DNA of 64,000 bases from Onchocerca lupi (lineage: Eukaryota; Nematoda; Chromadorea; Rhabditida; Onchocercidae), in contig JAOVVO010000027.1 in assembly GCA_028564675.1 (NCBI GenBank), positions 124,001 to 188,000 on the forward strand, in the 5' to 3' direction. The position numbers and the translations under genes were made by a program. Of the stretch, positions 12,545-25,400 are shown piece by piece. The stretch's first letter is position 1, and every line of letters starts with the position of its first letter. The notes below the pieces were generated by a model that was not told where the DNA came from, ran no database searches, and saw only the letters and a program-made list of their open reading frames with translations.

Positions 12545-12550
12545 AATAAA
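12545..12550 (+). terminator. Poly(A) signal AATAAA of ATG4
   Basis: AATAAA 121 nt past the stop at 12424, before the possible distal exon at 12799. It would end the short form of the transcript. Confidence 0.5.
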
Positions 12551-12798
12551 ACACCTTATTATTAATTTTTATTTAATCGCCATTATATTCATATAGTATC
12601 AATTGCATATACGATGAACAGGGTTTTACTAAGATGTGTTAAACATCATCTCACATTGAAATATTCCGCAGGATAGATTTCAGAGTAATGAATATTTTAT
12701 ATGCCACAATAGAGAGAGATCATGGCAGAAAAAGTAAAAACCACCATAAAATTAAGTGAATAAAAATCTTGTTGAATCTGTCAAAATCTATTTTTTAG

Positions 12799-12857
12799 AT
12801 TATACGGATCTCGGTGAAGTGAACGACAGTTATGATGAATTTGAACTGCTTGAATAG
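12799..12857 (+). CDS. Possible alternative last exon of ATG4 with an LC3-interacting tail
   Basis: A strong TTTTTTAG acceptor is followed by an open stretch ending in Y-D-E-F-E-L-L-E and TAG. It resembles the C-terminal LIR of vertebrate ATG4 proteins (D-E-D-F-E-I-L). It needs two leading bases, so the previous exon must end in phase 1. The 12287 exon has no GT donor in that phase before its stop, but a GC donor (ACGAG, then GCAAAC, cut after 12394 or a base or two from it) would fit and give K-L-R-D-Y-T-D. The assignment rests on this motif and the splice logic only. Confidence 0.45.
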
Positions 12858-15800
12858 CAGAAGAGGGAAAGAGATGGAGGAGAGCTTCCAGAACTTTTGT
12901 GTTGTCTCTTTGAGCAATTTTTTCCATTGTATTACTTTTTTTTTAATAATATACGACAAAATAATCCTACTGTAGGGTTTTTAGGAAAATTGCTAAATTA
13001 GATTTCATATCGGAAGAAAAGTTCGGAAATCTCGGTGGAACCTCGTATATGGATGTTCAATTTTCATTCATTAGTTTTCCTAGGCCAGCTTTAATTTCCT
13101 CTAATTCTGCTATATGAATTTATCTTCTTACTGTCTTTTCATTTGTTAGTATATAGTATACATATTTTTTCATAGAATGGTTTTAAGCTTTTTTTTGGTT
13201 CTTCATTCATGCTTTCACTTTGTGCATGCTTGTATTAATTTGTTCTTTTATGAATTATTTGCCAGTCTTTTCACTATTTTTGCTTTTTGTGTTTGTGAAG
13301 TAAATATTAATAATTGGTGCACATATTTTATATGATTCAATATATAAAACATTGTGAATAAATTGAATAATACGTTATAACGCATACGTTGAATCGGGCA
13401 TATTATTTTTCGAAGATCAAAAATATCTTCTTCAAGGAATTTAAAGTTTCGAATGAAATTTTTTCCTATTTCAGATTCAGAGCTTTGAGTTTCTATTAAC
13501 ATTTAACACTATTTGTTCGCTGGAATTAACACAATAATTAATAATAAAATATAATATATATTTTAAATTCAAATAATGCTAGTAGTATGTATTTGTTTTA
13601 AGTTCACTACGTTATATTTAACAAAGTTGTGTAAGTTGAACTTGTGTAAATATTGATCGATTGATTTCTCTCTTAGATCCATATTTTCTTATTGTTTTGC
13701 GCTTTTGGCTATTTTTGAGTAATTCATTTACAAGATCGATTCCTATAAATGTTCGGACAATTTTTTCAGATTGGATATTTTAGAATAAAAAAATCCTCCG
13801 ATGATTTTGAGATGGAAAACTATCAATAATTTGGCATGAGCTTTATTTTAAGATTCATTTGCCAAAACTATCAATTAGTTACTTTTATAATCTTTTTTTC
13901 CTCAATTTATATGCAAACAAAAATTTCTATTCTTTTAACCATTTTTTTTTTTTTTTTTTTTGTTTATAAGAAAAATAAACACTTTATGAACTCAAAGATG
14001 CACTATTACTTACATGTTTTTCAAATGCGCTATACGGTTGAGCAGTAAAATTAGGGAAATTAAGTTCGAGAGTAAGGAAGATTAAGATTTCTCGAAATTG
14101 AAATGATAAGCTTATAAAAGAAAATATGCCATATGGACGTTATAAAATTCATAATGCTTAGAAACAATTGGTTGGTTTGAAATTGATTGATTTGTTTGAT
14201 TGATCGATTAGCTTGTTCATCTCCATGTTTGCTTAATATTCATTACTGAAATGCAAGAACTGTCTTATATATCCTATCAAGATATCTCAAATGCAAGTGA
14301 TGGATCCAGTTCATGAAGAGTGGTAGTTAGATCAAAGAATAGGAAAAACGCTGCTAAAGATATAATAGCTTTTAAATTGAATTATTGCATACGATAATTT
14401 GTCGAAAATTTGTACATTTAGAAGATGGGAGTCGTGGAATTATTGTTGTTGTTCACGTAGGCGTCGATTTCACGTGAGCATATATTATTACTTACGTAAA
14501 CGTTGGGTTGTCCACGTAAGCAGACTACGAAACTTATGCTAGCATACCACGTTGATATCCATGGTGTGTTAGTGTGTAATTTTATTTGAGATTTATGCGT
14601 GCAGTTTTATTTATTGAGTGACTCACGTTAGTTTTGGAATCTGGCTTTTATAGTGCTTCAGAATGTATTCCAGAATCTTTTGAAAGTATTCCAAATCATC
14701 ACTTATTCAAAAAGGGCTCACGTTAGACGTGCGTATTCGTTCACGTTACGTGGACTTTACGAAATCTTCGATATTTAATTTGTAATCTTAGGAATGCGTG
14801 TCATATGTAAATTTTATTCATTCTATTGATGTTTTAATATGTTTTTTTTGGTATTTTTCCTACCTGTTAATAATTCATTTTTTTTTGTCATCTTTTTGAC
14901 CACTATAGTACATGATTCTTTACTCTTTACCTAACGCAGAGATATCATTTTTGATTTTATTTTTTCCTTTTTTTTTTTTTTTTTTTAAATAGAATTTTGA
15001 TCTTAATTGTTTTATTGGTAATTCGTTCTAATGGATAACAGCTGACTAAAGTGTTGAAATGTGTTTCGCCGAATCCAGGCAATATACATCAAATTACAAA
15101 ATTCATCTTTATTATTGATTCCGAAAATATCGTGAATTTGTCGCTTTTTCCCGTGATTCTCAGTCAGATCGATACCTTGCTCAATATTTGAAACTTTTAA
15201 AAATTTTGGTGATGAAATTTTTTCCGCTTGGATGATTGTAGATGAATGTTTATGTATGTTATTTTGCTACAAAATATCAGATTCGTTTCAAAAAAAAATT
15301 CGCATTCGAGAAATTTTATCCTTTAAAATTTTATTTCTTGAATTGCCATTCTCATAATTATATTTTTTTAATAAGATAAACGGAATAATAACAAAAAGGA
15401 TATAAAAATCTAAAAATGAATCAAATTTTCTGCTAAAAATTAGCATTTTTTACGGTTCAAAAAGTGATTGTTAGAAAGAAAGCGATTTTTTGTTTTTAGA
15501 ATTATTATTTCCTTAAGAGACATTCTTCATGTTTGTTTATTTTTTCAAATTATCCGAAGATATTCGAAATTTTTTACATTTTGTATTCTTGTACGCTGCG
15601 TTCTTTACGTTATGCTAACATTATTCTATGAATAATTTTATTATTTAGTTTCATTTTCAGTGTTGTTAAGATCATTTGTGACTGAATCGTTGCAACAACA
15701 ACAATCAAAAAGTGATAAGAAAGTGGCTTACTCATACTATTACTAAATACCTAAGGATTTCCGTGCTTTATAGCGCTGTGTCAGAATGATCTTTTAAATT

Positions 15801-16482
15801 TCTAGTTGGAAAATGGTATGTTTATAACGATTTCATTACTATATTTACTGCTTTGCTTATAAATTTTTACGTTACATGAAATTCAATTTTTTTATTTGGA
15901 TTTAAAATCATTGTTGTGGAAGATCTTCGGACATTTCGACAGATTTCTTGATATATTAAATTTTATGCTATTGGAATTTATTGATAATTATCGGTGTGTA
16001 TTGCAACAATTCAATACATCCGTTATCACGATAGTTTGACCGTATTTGCATAATGATTACCGATATCGTCGAGAAAGATATTTATGGCACATGACATCAT
16101 GCAATTAGTTTAAATTTGCATGTTTGTTTAATTGTCGGTAATTTGGATTGGTTAATGTTTACCGATCATCTCAGCTCTTCTTCAACTATTCTAGAAAATA
16201 TTTCCTTATGCATTAATGTTACGGAGATCTCAGTGAGAAGTCTGTCGAATTTCACGGTGTAAAATTTATCAAATAATTTTTTTTTTGATTATTTTAAAAA
16301 TACTTTTTGAATTTTCTGTTGAATAGTAACCAGAGTCGCTTTCCGAAGTGACAATGATGAACACATTCTTAGCGCAGCAATTTTGGGAGAAAGTTGTCCG
16401 ATGATCCTTCTGTCGATGATTTTGTGATGTTATTTTCTTTCTTCGCAAATGATGATTAAGGGAGGACATCTGAGGTACAGCT
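12858..16482. other. Long spacer between ATG4 and the zinc-ribbon gene
   Basis: No supported coding exon. It probably holds ATG4 3' sequence at the left and untranslated leader of the next gene at the right (acceptor-like TTTTCAG ending at 15660). Poly-T runs lie near 13941-13961 and 14967-14987, and a (TC)n run at 16579-16598 lies just beyond in the next gene's first intron. An ACGT-rich patch lies at 14453-14760. Confidence 0.5.
14453..14760. repeat. ACGT-rich patch, possibly related to the 6.6-kb array
   Basis: Holds roughly ten ACGT cores, such as TTCACGTAGGCG, TTTCACGTGAGC, ACTTACGTAAACG, TCCACGTAAGC and TTCACGTTACGTGG, in 300 bp of otherwise AT-rich DNA. Short TGGAATCTGG-like pieces recall the array at 6587-6905. 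The repeat boundaries are unclear. Confidence 0.45.
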
Positions 16483-19400
16483 ATGACTTCTCTGCCAGCT
16501 ACTGCTGCTTCGTCGAATTTGGACGATATCACTACATCGCTTTTCTATCAATTACGCGATAAAAACCGTGTAAGAATATATCTCTCTCTCTCTCTTTTTT
16601 TAATCTCTATATCTGCAATTTGGTGAAATCATTTCTTTTTTCTTTTTTGATTAACTGAATTAGTATTTTATTGTTTAAATCAAATGCAAATTCAGTTCTC
16701 AAAAGGAAGAAAAGATTCTTTCTTTTGAAACTTTGTATTTTGATACTATTGATTTCTCTATCTCAGATAATTATTTTTGCTTGATAATGATTAAGAGTAA
16801 AATAGTGAAAATTAGGTTTACGATTTTGATATACTGCAATGCCCTAAATGTCCGGAACGGCTAGAAGCTCTCGAACTTGATGTCTACAAAGAAAATGGTC
16901 AAACATATCAGAGAATATGGTGGACTTGTCGGGGAATAAAAAATCAAGTTTGTTGAATTTTTTCTTACTTTTATTTTAAATGAAACTTTCAAACATGGTT
17001 CTAGAAAGTAGAGTCAAATAGTGACTAAGAAGGAATTTATTTTATTGTTGTATTTCTGTTGCTAGACATTAATTCCAAATTCACGTCTTAGAATTTTAAA
17101 ATTTCTCAATTTTTCAGCAGCATCATTACATTTTGGTGAAAAAGGATGTAGCATCACTGCAAATTTTAGTCAAAATGATGTATACATGTGAATTTTTGAA
17201 ACAGTGAGAATTTTTAAAGTTAAGATAGCTGTGTCACTTATTCTTGTTTCTTTTGATTATAAGGAAGTTATCTTAAAAGTAAAAAAAATATTTAGAAGAC
17301 TTTTGAACTAGCTGAAATATTTAACTTCAGAGCTGTCATTTTCCATTGTGGGTACCACGCGAAGTTTTTTGGACAAGGAGAACAGAGGAACAGATGAGGA
17401 CAGGCTATATACCTTTGCCAAATATTCATTTATTGCCTCAGCGTTTATGGTATCTCTATCCAAATGTTTTCCGGAATAAATTGAGTCAAAGAGACATCGG
17501 TAATTCCAAAAAGGTTCTTTTTTTTCCTTTATTTTTCAAATTCATAAATTTTGAGTTAGGCAAAAAACGTTACTTATCTGATTTTCAGAATAAATCTGGT
17601 ACAGTCACGCCATCTTCTGGTCATGCAACACGAGGCAGTTCAGTAAGACCTGAAAGTGTACTTACGCAAAATGAGGAATGCAGTCAGGATTCGTTTCTCA
17701 ATACACCTCTCCTCTCTGTTAGGACGAATAGCGTAAGTTTTTTTTTTTTTTTTTTTCTGTTAGTTTGAACTGAGATATTCTATTGTCTTTCTGAGAAAGG
17801 CTTGTCATTTGCAAAATAGAATCACTTCTATTTCGAAATATTTTTATTTAAGTATGTTCCAAATGAAATGGAAATTTGGGAATCAGAGGTTCCGACCCGA
17901 CATATTCGAATTGATGAAGATGTGGAAGAAAACTTCGAAATGTTGAAGAACAGTATGCCAACAGTGAATAGTCAGCCTAATGCTTCAGATCAAAAAGATT
18001 ATGAACAGGAGAGTTCAAGTAACCCGCAAGCAAAAGATACAGTATGCGACTCGATGTCATGGGAAACAAGCTTGATTCCAGAATGTGTTGTTACAACAGA
18101 TTTTCCGTTGGAATCATTCACAGATTCCTTCGTTCAATTCTGTTCACAAACAGAATCACCGACTCAACAACAACAGTTTGAGGAGATGAATTCACAAGAG
18201 ATACATTCAAATAATGACAGTGTTATCCTAGAAGTTTTGCAGCCAGTACCTCAAGAAAATGTCTCGCGTAGTGGTCAAGATTTAAAGGAAGCTGGATGTA
18301 ATTCTGAAATGTCCACAAAATCTATAAGAAAGCGGAAGCGGAATTCTGGTTTTGAAAAAGGATTTGATGAAGCAGATTGTAGTGACGCCGTATCTGAAAC
18401 TAGTCCTTTAGATCGGATTTCGCTTCTGGTACCATCAATGAGCATGAAAGTGCCAGAATCTGTAAATATTGCTAAAATTCGAGAAGATTTCCAGAAACAA
18501 AGGCGGCAACGATCGAATTCAGAAATCTTTGACGATGATCGCGTGATCGCTTCTTTAATGAAGGAATTAGTAGTTAGAGTGGCTTTGGAACTTGATTTGA
18601 TTAAAAACGAAGCAACTTCTGCTTCACAGAGCGCGGAACAAAGAGAACATCATTTGTTAAAAATAATTTCTTTAGAAGAAGCAAAAAGAGACTTCGGTGA
18701 TTTGACACTTGATGAATTCTTGAAAGGTGTCAATAATTTGCGGTCATCCGCTGCGGCCCAAAATTGTCTACGAAAATGGCCTAAGATAGAAGAAGATATT
18801 CAGCGACAACAATCACCGAATATTTGTCTGCAGCAAAATATTGATGGGCCTATTTGTTTTGAAAAAAATGATTCAGAAGCATTTGTCAACGCTTCGAATA
18901 AAACGACTGCAAGTTTGAGGGTGCAATCTTCCCTCAGGAAACGACAGTCTAAAAATGCAGATCAACCTGCTTTGCCGAGGGATCTGCCGGTTGATGAAAA
19001 ATGCATTGCTGAGGTAGAAATGGCTCTAAAACAATCTATAAAAAGTATCAAAGGCCCAGAAGAGACTAGTCCCGCTCCTCGAACATCTATTCTGTAAGTA
19101 TTTTAAATTTTAAAGGCTAAAGCATTTCGTTACCAAAGTAGTAACGAAAATAACTGCAAGAATTATAACTATAATTATTAAAGACGTGGAAAAAATAGCA
19201 GTAAAAGAAGAATTATTACTTGTTTACTTCAAATTTAGTATTTAAAAATGCTGCTTACATTTCTTCAATTTTTAATGGACAAAATCTTTCTTTATCAATT
19301 TATCTTTTATTCTTCTGTAAACGCTCAATTTTTCATTTTATTGATTTTTTGTAATTTGAAATCATATTACTGACTTATTTCTGTATCACGTACAAGTATC

Positions 19401-21574
19401 AAAAATATATTTTTGTATCACGTATCAAAACATAGACATTTTCCGTCCTTTTTTTGGCTCGATAGTATTAGTAATAGCAGTGATAGTAATTATAATTCTA
19501 TTTCTTCACTGCTATAATTGTCATTTTAACCTGTAAACTATATTATTTCTTAGGAAAGGTTCTCCTTCGAAGTTTCGTCCTGATATGATCTCAAGTGAAA
19601 TATTCGATTCGCTGAACTGGCGTCGGCCTGTACATTTTGGTGGTAGTACAAATTTAGACGCTTTTGTAATTTTTTTTTTTTTATTTTGCAAATAAAATTT
19701 CAATAGAGTTATAATTTAAGCAAAACTAATTTACAAATGCGTTTTTCTGATTATGTTATTAATGAAATCTCTCTTCCTTTTTGCCTTTTTTTTTTCTCTT
19801 AATTTTAACGTCATCTATTTTCTCTTTAAAATCTCAACGAAATATTCTTATTCAATAGGTAACGGCTTATAACTTGCGATATAATCGTGCCGAATATCTG
19901 GATGCTCTTGGCTCCGAATTATGCAAACGTAAAATTATGAAATTTGTGCCATCAATACCGGTGAAGCAGCAGCGTCTCGTTCGACGTATGCAGCAGAGGA
20001 GGTCTGGTCAGGAAGATGTACTGGATTTGGAAACACTGAAAAAGGCTGTTGATCCAGATGCACTACGTGTTCAAATTGCCCATCGTCTCGGCATCAAAAA
20101 TGCGAGTTTTCTTTCCTCTTTTTTCAATTTTAAACAGATATGATCTGCTGATCGATCTTTTGTTTTCTGCAATTTATAGATTTATAGATTCTATGAGTTT
20201 CTCAGTTAATAAATTATGCAAACTTGTATTCATTATAGTAACAAAAATATTTCCAGCTTGACAGCATGTTACCGTGCTCGAAAATGACAAATAATCAAGA
20301 TGATAAAGTAAGCAGTAAAATGCAGCATATTGCATCTGCTCCATTTACTGTGTCGCCAGGAATTTGCGAACCTCTTTCTATGGAATATATTCAATCAAAC
20401 AAAGACGGTAGGTCTTTTATATTCTTATTCCAGATTTCCTACTAAATTTCACAGGATTTTAATTACTTCAAAAAAAAAAAAGAAATGGGACTCTGCATTT
20501 ACTCACTTTTTTAAATTAACAGTAAAAAAGATCTGTTGCTAATTCAGTTTTTAACAATGGCATCATCAAATCATAAACATAAATAAAACTGTGTTTGTGA
20601 TTTAATGGTCTTGTTGTTAAAAAGTGAATTCGCAAAAGATCTTTTTTATTGTTTCATTGGGCTACAATTGGTCATTTGGCAATCGGTTTAGGAATTTTAT
20701 TATTATCAAAATATCTTCTAGTGTGTAAGATGAATGAAAGTCACTTTTTTTCTAAATTAAAAATGCATTTGAATAATCATATCCAAGAAAATTTTTCCAT
20801 ATTAGGAAATGGAAGGCTGCTAATATTTTCTGTGTTTTGTAGGAGAGCAAGCATCAGTATCGAATCTGTCGGAAAGTTTATACTCATTTCCTGCATCTGA
20901 GTATGAAAATAAAAATAAAACTGGAAAAGAACGTGAACTGAATGCCCCATACATTCTATCTTTTAACGATCCAGAAGTCGATGCATTGGTGCATAGAAAA
21001 TTTAAAAATTATGTGCATGAAGAAAATGCGACTGATGCTGTTATTCCTCAGCAATCTTCTTCAGCTCAACAGTCATACATACCTGAAGTAAATTGGCTTC
21101 TTTTTTTTAGGTTCTGAAAGCATACATCACGTACGTACGCTCATTAATATTGATTTTGAGAGCATTTTTGGAAAGATTTAAATATTTGAAGCAATTTTGA
21201 TATTTTAAAATGTGCAAATTTTATCAATGCTAGAGTGCTATTGCAAAATTAAGTCTATTGTTAAATATTTTTTGGTAAATAATGAATATAATTGCGGAAA
21301 CCAGCCGAGTCTCATATTCTCTCTAGTGAATTCATGTGATAAACATTGAAGAGAACTTAATTTTTTTTTTTTTTTGCTATATTTTCAATAGCTGGTAGGA
21401 ACCGCTGCTGTTTAAAAAGTTAAATCTAGAGTGTGCTTTTTTCAGCATTTGGAAGCATCCACGTCACGCATAGAATATATCGATTTTGAAAGCGCCTTTG
21501 AGGAGTATGAAACTGATGAAGTACAGCACTTGGATTCATTTTTTGATACTCCTTTCAGTGGTCATTCATTATAA
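16483..21574 (+). CDS. Unrecognised zinc-ribbon, low-complexity nuclear-type protein
   Basis: I do not recognise this family. Ten exons: 16483-16569, 16816-16947, 17331-17513, 17589-17732, 17853-19093, 19554-19665, 19859-20101, 20257-20407, 20843-21087, 21446-21574; 888 aa. Residues 38-75 form a likely zinc ribbon, C-P-K-C, then C67 and C75, with W-W-T-C-R and C-H-F-P-L-W around the last two. The long exon 5 is Ser/Gln/Glu-rich and has a basic patch, R-K-R-K-R, near residue 341, suitable as a nuclear signal. A conserved-looking basic stretch follows (F-V-P-S-I-P-V-K-Q-Q-R-L-V-R-R-M-Q-Q-R-R, exon 7). The tail is acidic. An in-frame TGA upstream supports the start. The donor after 20101 must be GC rather than GT. 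Nuclear or chromatin-related role is inference only. Confidence 0.75.
21111..21175 (+). pseudogene. Decayed copy of the last exon of the zinc-ribbon gene
   Basis: Lies inside the last intron, directly behind an acceptor-like TTTTTTTTAG. It resembles the true last exon at 21446: GAAAGCAT, then CACGTACG, then ATTGATTTTGAGAGC against ATCGATTTTGAAAGC. Small insertions shift its frame, so it would not encode the same tail. Confidence 0.55.
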
Positions 21575-22430
21575 AGTTAGTTTTATGCAAGTATTTGTCT
21601 TCGTAAATGTTATAAATTTGTGTACTAACCTTTGTTGGGAGTCATTCTTTAAATTCGGTTCTCGAATTTTTCTTTCAAGATTCGAATTTTTGTATAGCCT
21701 GCATTTTGAAGTGATTTCGGAGAGCAGCTTTGCTGCTGCAACTGCCTTCAAAAGGATAAATGAAATAGAATAGAAGAAGAAAGCTGATTATATGGATTGA
21801 AGAAACATTGTCAAAATAGTATAAATGATCAGAATTCTTTTTATTCCAAATGGTAATTTCTCCGGTCTTTCTAATCGTGAGCTTGAAGACAGTATGCACT
21901 CTCTTTGTATAGTGTTATAATATTTGCTTTATGTTCTTTGTGATATTTCTTTTAATTGTTTTTTTTTTCTTGTACTGTCTCATTTTTTCATAATAAATTG
22001 AATTTCATTAGTTTCATATGTGTGTGATAGAGCATGCATGGATATCCATTCTGTTGTTCAACAAACAATTCAATAATAATAAACATGAAAATAGAAAGTA
22101 AAAAAACAAAAAAAGCAAACAAAAAGATGGAAATGCGGAATACGAGTTTCTGCCTAAATGGATAAAATAAATGAAAATGATCAGTCGAATGTTTGTTGCA
22201 ATTAGTTTCATTATTAAGGCTTGATATAGATGGAAAATTTTTCCAGTGATTGCATGATCTTTATAGCAACGTAATGTTACGATCATTTAGGTATCTTTCC
22301 ATTTTCAGTTGTGATCATTGAACTGTAGCCCACTGGGGATGATAATTTGTGTGGTTCCTGAATGATCACAATTTGTTTCTGTTCAATAAGTTTTTAGCTA
22401 GAAACTATCATTGCAGATTAAGTGTTGGGA
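21575..22430. other. Spacer between the zinc-ribbon gene and the Tudor gene
   Basis: No coding exon seen. The left part is probably 3' UTR ending near the AATAAA at 21992. A TTGCAG acceptor at 22411-22416 lies 14 nt before the next ATG and may be a trans-splice site. Confidence 0.5.
21992..21997 (+). terminator. Poly(A) signal AATAAA of the zinc-ribbon gene
   Basis: AATAAA 418 nt past the stop codon and about 420 nt before the acceptor in front of the Tudor gene. Confidence 0.4.
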
Positions 22431-25400
22431 ATGGCTGGTTTTAGTACTATCGACTTTTCCCAAATTGCATCAACTTTGAGGAAAGATTTTTCATCAGATG
22501 GATCGGGTGAATTCAGTTCAAACTTATTGGTAAACAAGAAGGAAGATGTGAAATGGAGTGAATGCCGTGATTTGGTAGAAGTTCCGGATGGACCGGAATG
22601 GAAATTACGATGTATTTGATTTTGATTATGCTCATTCCAAAAAAAAAAAAAAGAAAAAAAATGAAATGATAATTTAAAAAAATATTTAATATCGAGATAT
22701 TAATGGTTAGAAACTTTATACTAATACTTATTTTAATTGCAAATTATCTTAATGTTGAAGCTATTAATGATCTTAATGATATGCCTACTAAAAAATAACT
22801 TAAATTTTGGTTCATTTTATTGTTCCATTGAATCAAAACATTATGATTTTGTTATCGGATAATTTTCATGAAACAATTCAACCAATGAAATATAATAAAT
22901 CAATAATTTAGTATTCATGTTTCTTGTAATCTTCCAAATTTATTCAGATATGGCTGAAGCTTTCCCACAATATTGTTGGAAATATGCTGAATCACAGATC
23001 ATTGCTCATTACCATTACAACATTGCTACAACCGCTGATGCACCTGCAAAACAGCCTGCTGCTACACTTTCGGTGTTCTACGCGCATTTACCGCATTGTT
23101 TTTCACCCTATGATTTTAGTATTCAAGTATATCGATTCAATGTTTCTTTAACAAAAATGGAATTTTGTTAATTTTGATTCAGTGCAATTTTAAATGATTT
23201 TGCGCTGATTTAAATTTTAATATTGTCTTTTTAATTTTCTTAAATAATAGATTTTCGCACACATCTCTAGCCATTCAGATAACAAACACAATTTAGTAAG
23301 AAATGGATTAAATGGAACAGAATGGAATTTAATTAAATTAAATGGAATTTTTTTTTTAACAATTGATATTTTAATCTTTATTTGAAATAACCATATTCTC
23401 TCATATTACTAAAAAAAAAAATTGTCTGTATTATAGTTTGCAAGATAAACATTTCATTTCAGCCGAAATCACTAGATCGCGCGCGTGAACAGTTGTATCG
23501 GCAAATTCAGGCTGTATATAGTGCAGAGAACGAATTTATGATTTCAAGTGATGAGGCATGACTTTTCTACTTTTGAATAATTTTTCGGTCAAAAATTTAG
23601 GCTTGCAATAAAATGATGAAAATCACGTAATATTTAGAAGTTCGAAAGGTTACTATAATTTAATCTTGTTTTAGATGTGTATTAATGCACCATGTGCGGT
23701 ATTAGTCGGTAGCAAAGAATGGTTACGCGCAAAGATCTTAAAATTCAGTAAAGGAAATGGCGTAATAGTAGATCTTGTGGATATTGGTAACGACAATATT
23801 GTTAAAATAGAAAATGTTCGTCCGCTTCTGAAAGTTTTTGGACGTTTGCCTCCTCTTGCTTTGCGATGTCGTATGAAAGGTATGATTTCGGAAGTTTGTC
23901 AGCAATATTGAATTAACATCCATTTTGAAGTTTTAGACGGAGCTTTCAGCTAATTTGGGTATCAGTTTTTGGTAGCTAACATTATGAGGCTTTTTTATGA
24001 AGTTAAGGATTAACCTAGTCAGTGTGTAATCAAATCAACCAGGAAAACCAAGCGATCATTTGAAAGACTTAAATGCTAATACATACATAAAACTTAAGAG
24101 AATATCTTTCAGTGTTTTTGAAATTGGTTATGCTATTTTGGTATTTAAGTAGATTTAAATCTTATTTTGTGCAAAAAAAAAAAAAACTTAATGAAGCTAT
24201 GCCAGAAAGATAAATGCTGCATGAGAATAAGTATCGTTTTTTTTTTTCTTTTTTTTTGAATGACATTAATTTGTTATTTTAACAAAACTTTTAATATATG
24301 TTCGGTTGATAACAGCAAGAAATAATTCTTATATTATAACAATGCTCATGTAGATTATTTCAAGGCGTCAATATGAACGATTTAACGGTTGAAAAAGTGA
24401 ATGAATTCCAAGATTTAATTAAATCTTGTGATGATATTGTTCGAGTAGAACTTGCTGATGTTTCCTCCATACCATTTCTCGTCAATTTATATCATCCGAC
24501 GCTGCAAGGCAAAAATCTCGGTGAACTATTTTATGGTCGTAGAGAGCATGCCGAACATAAAGCGGCACGAGAAAGACGATGGAATAAAAAATTGTCTCGG
24601 ATGGTATCTTTTATTATTTTGATATTTAATAGCATTTACGTTACTTCACTTCATTTAATTTCTCTTTAAGTGTTTTCTTCATCCAAGTAGTACATTTTCA
24701 TCAGAACTATGCATCATCGTCAAGACTTTCTTGCTTTTGCAAGCAATTCATGATACTTATCAATCTGTGAGTAAAACTTTGGTAAAATCATGAATTGTTT
24801 TCAGAAGCAAAGAGATATGCATAATTTTGGCAATCGTGTAAATCCTCTGATCAGTTATATTGACTGCAATTTTTTGGTGAATTAGCTTGCGGTATCAAGC
24901 TTGGGTTTCGTTTCAATTTGTTACGGCGTTGTTTTCTCAACAAATGAGAGCACTAGAAAGTTTTTTTCATTTTTTTTTTCTGTTTAAGGCGTTAAATATA
25001 ACATCCAATATTAAGAAAATCGAAATTCCATTGCCTTAGTTTTTATCTATCTTCTTTTTTCGTTTTTTTTCCACTGTATTTGTTTGCTTTTCCTATTATC
25101 AATCTTTTTTACTTGTAGTAAATTAGCAAATTTTAGCGAAACTTCAATGATATATTGTTATGATTATTTTCCTAAATGTCTTAGCAATTGAGAAAATAAA
25201 GGTCATCTTGAAATTTAAAAATTTAAATTTAGAACGACGTCTTTTCAACTGATTGTACTAGCGAGGAAGATTTTGAGAATGACTGCTCACCGCCTATGCA
25301 CGTGTTACATTTGGAAAGGTGAAGTCATTACTTTTGTTAAAAAAAAAAAAAAAAAATATTATAGTCGATTTTAATCAAAATATTTTGTTAACACATGCAT

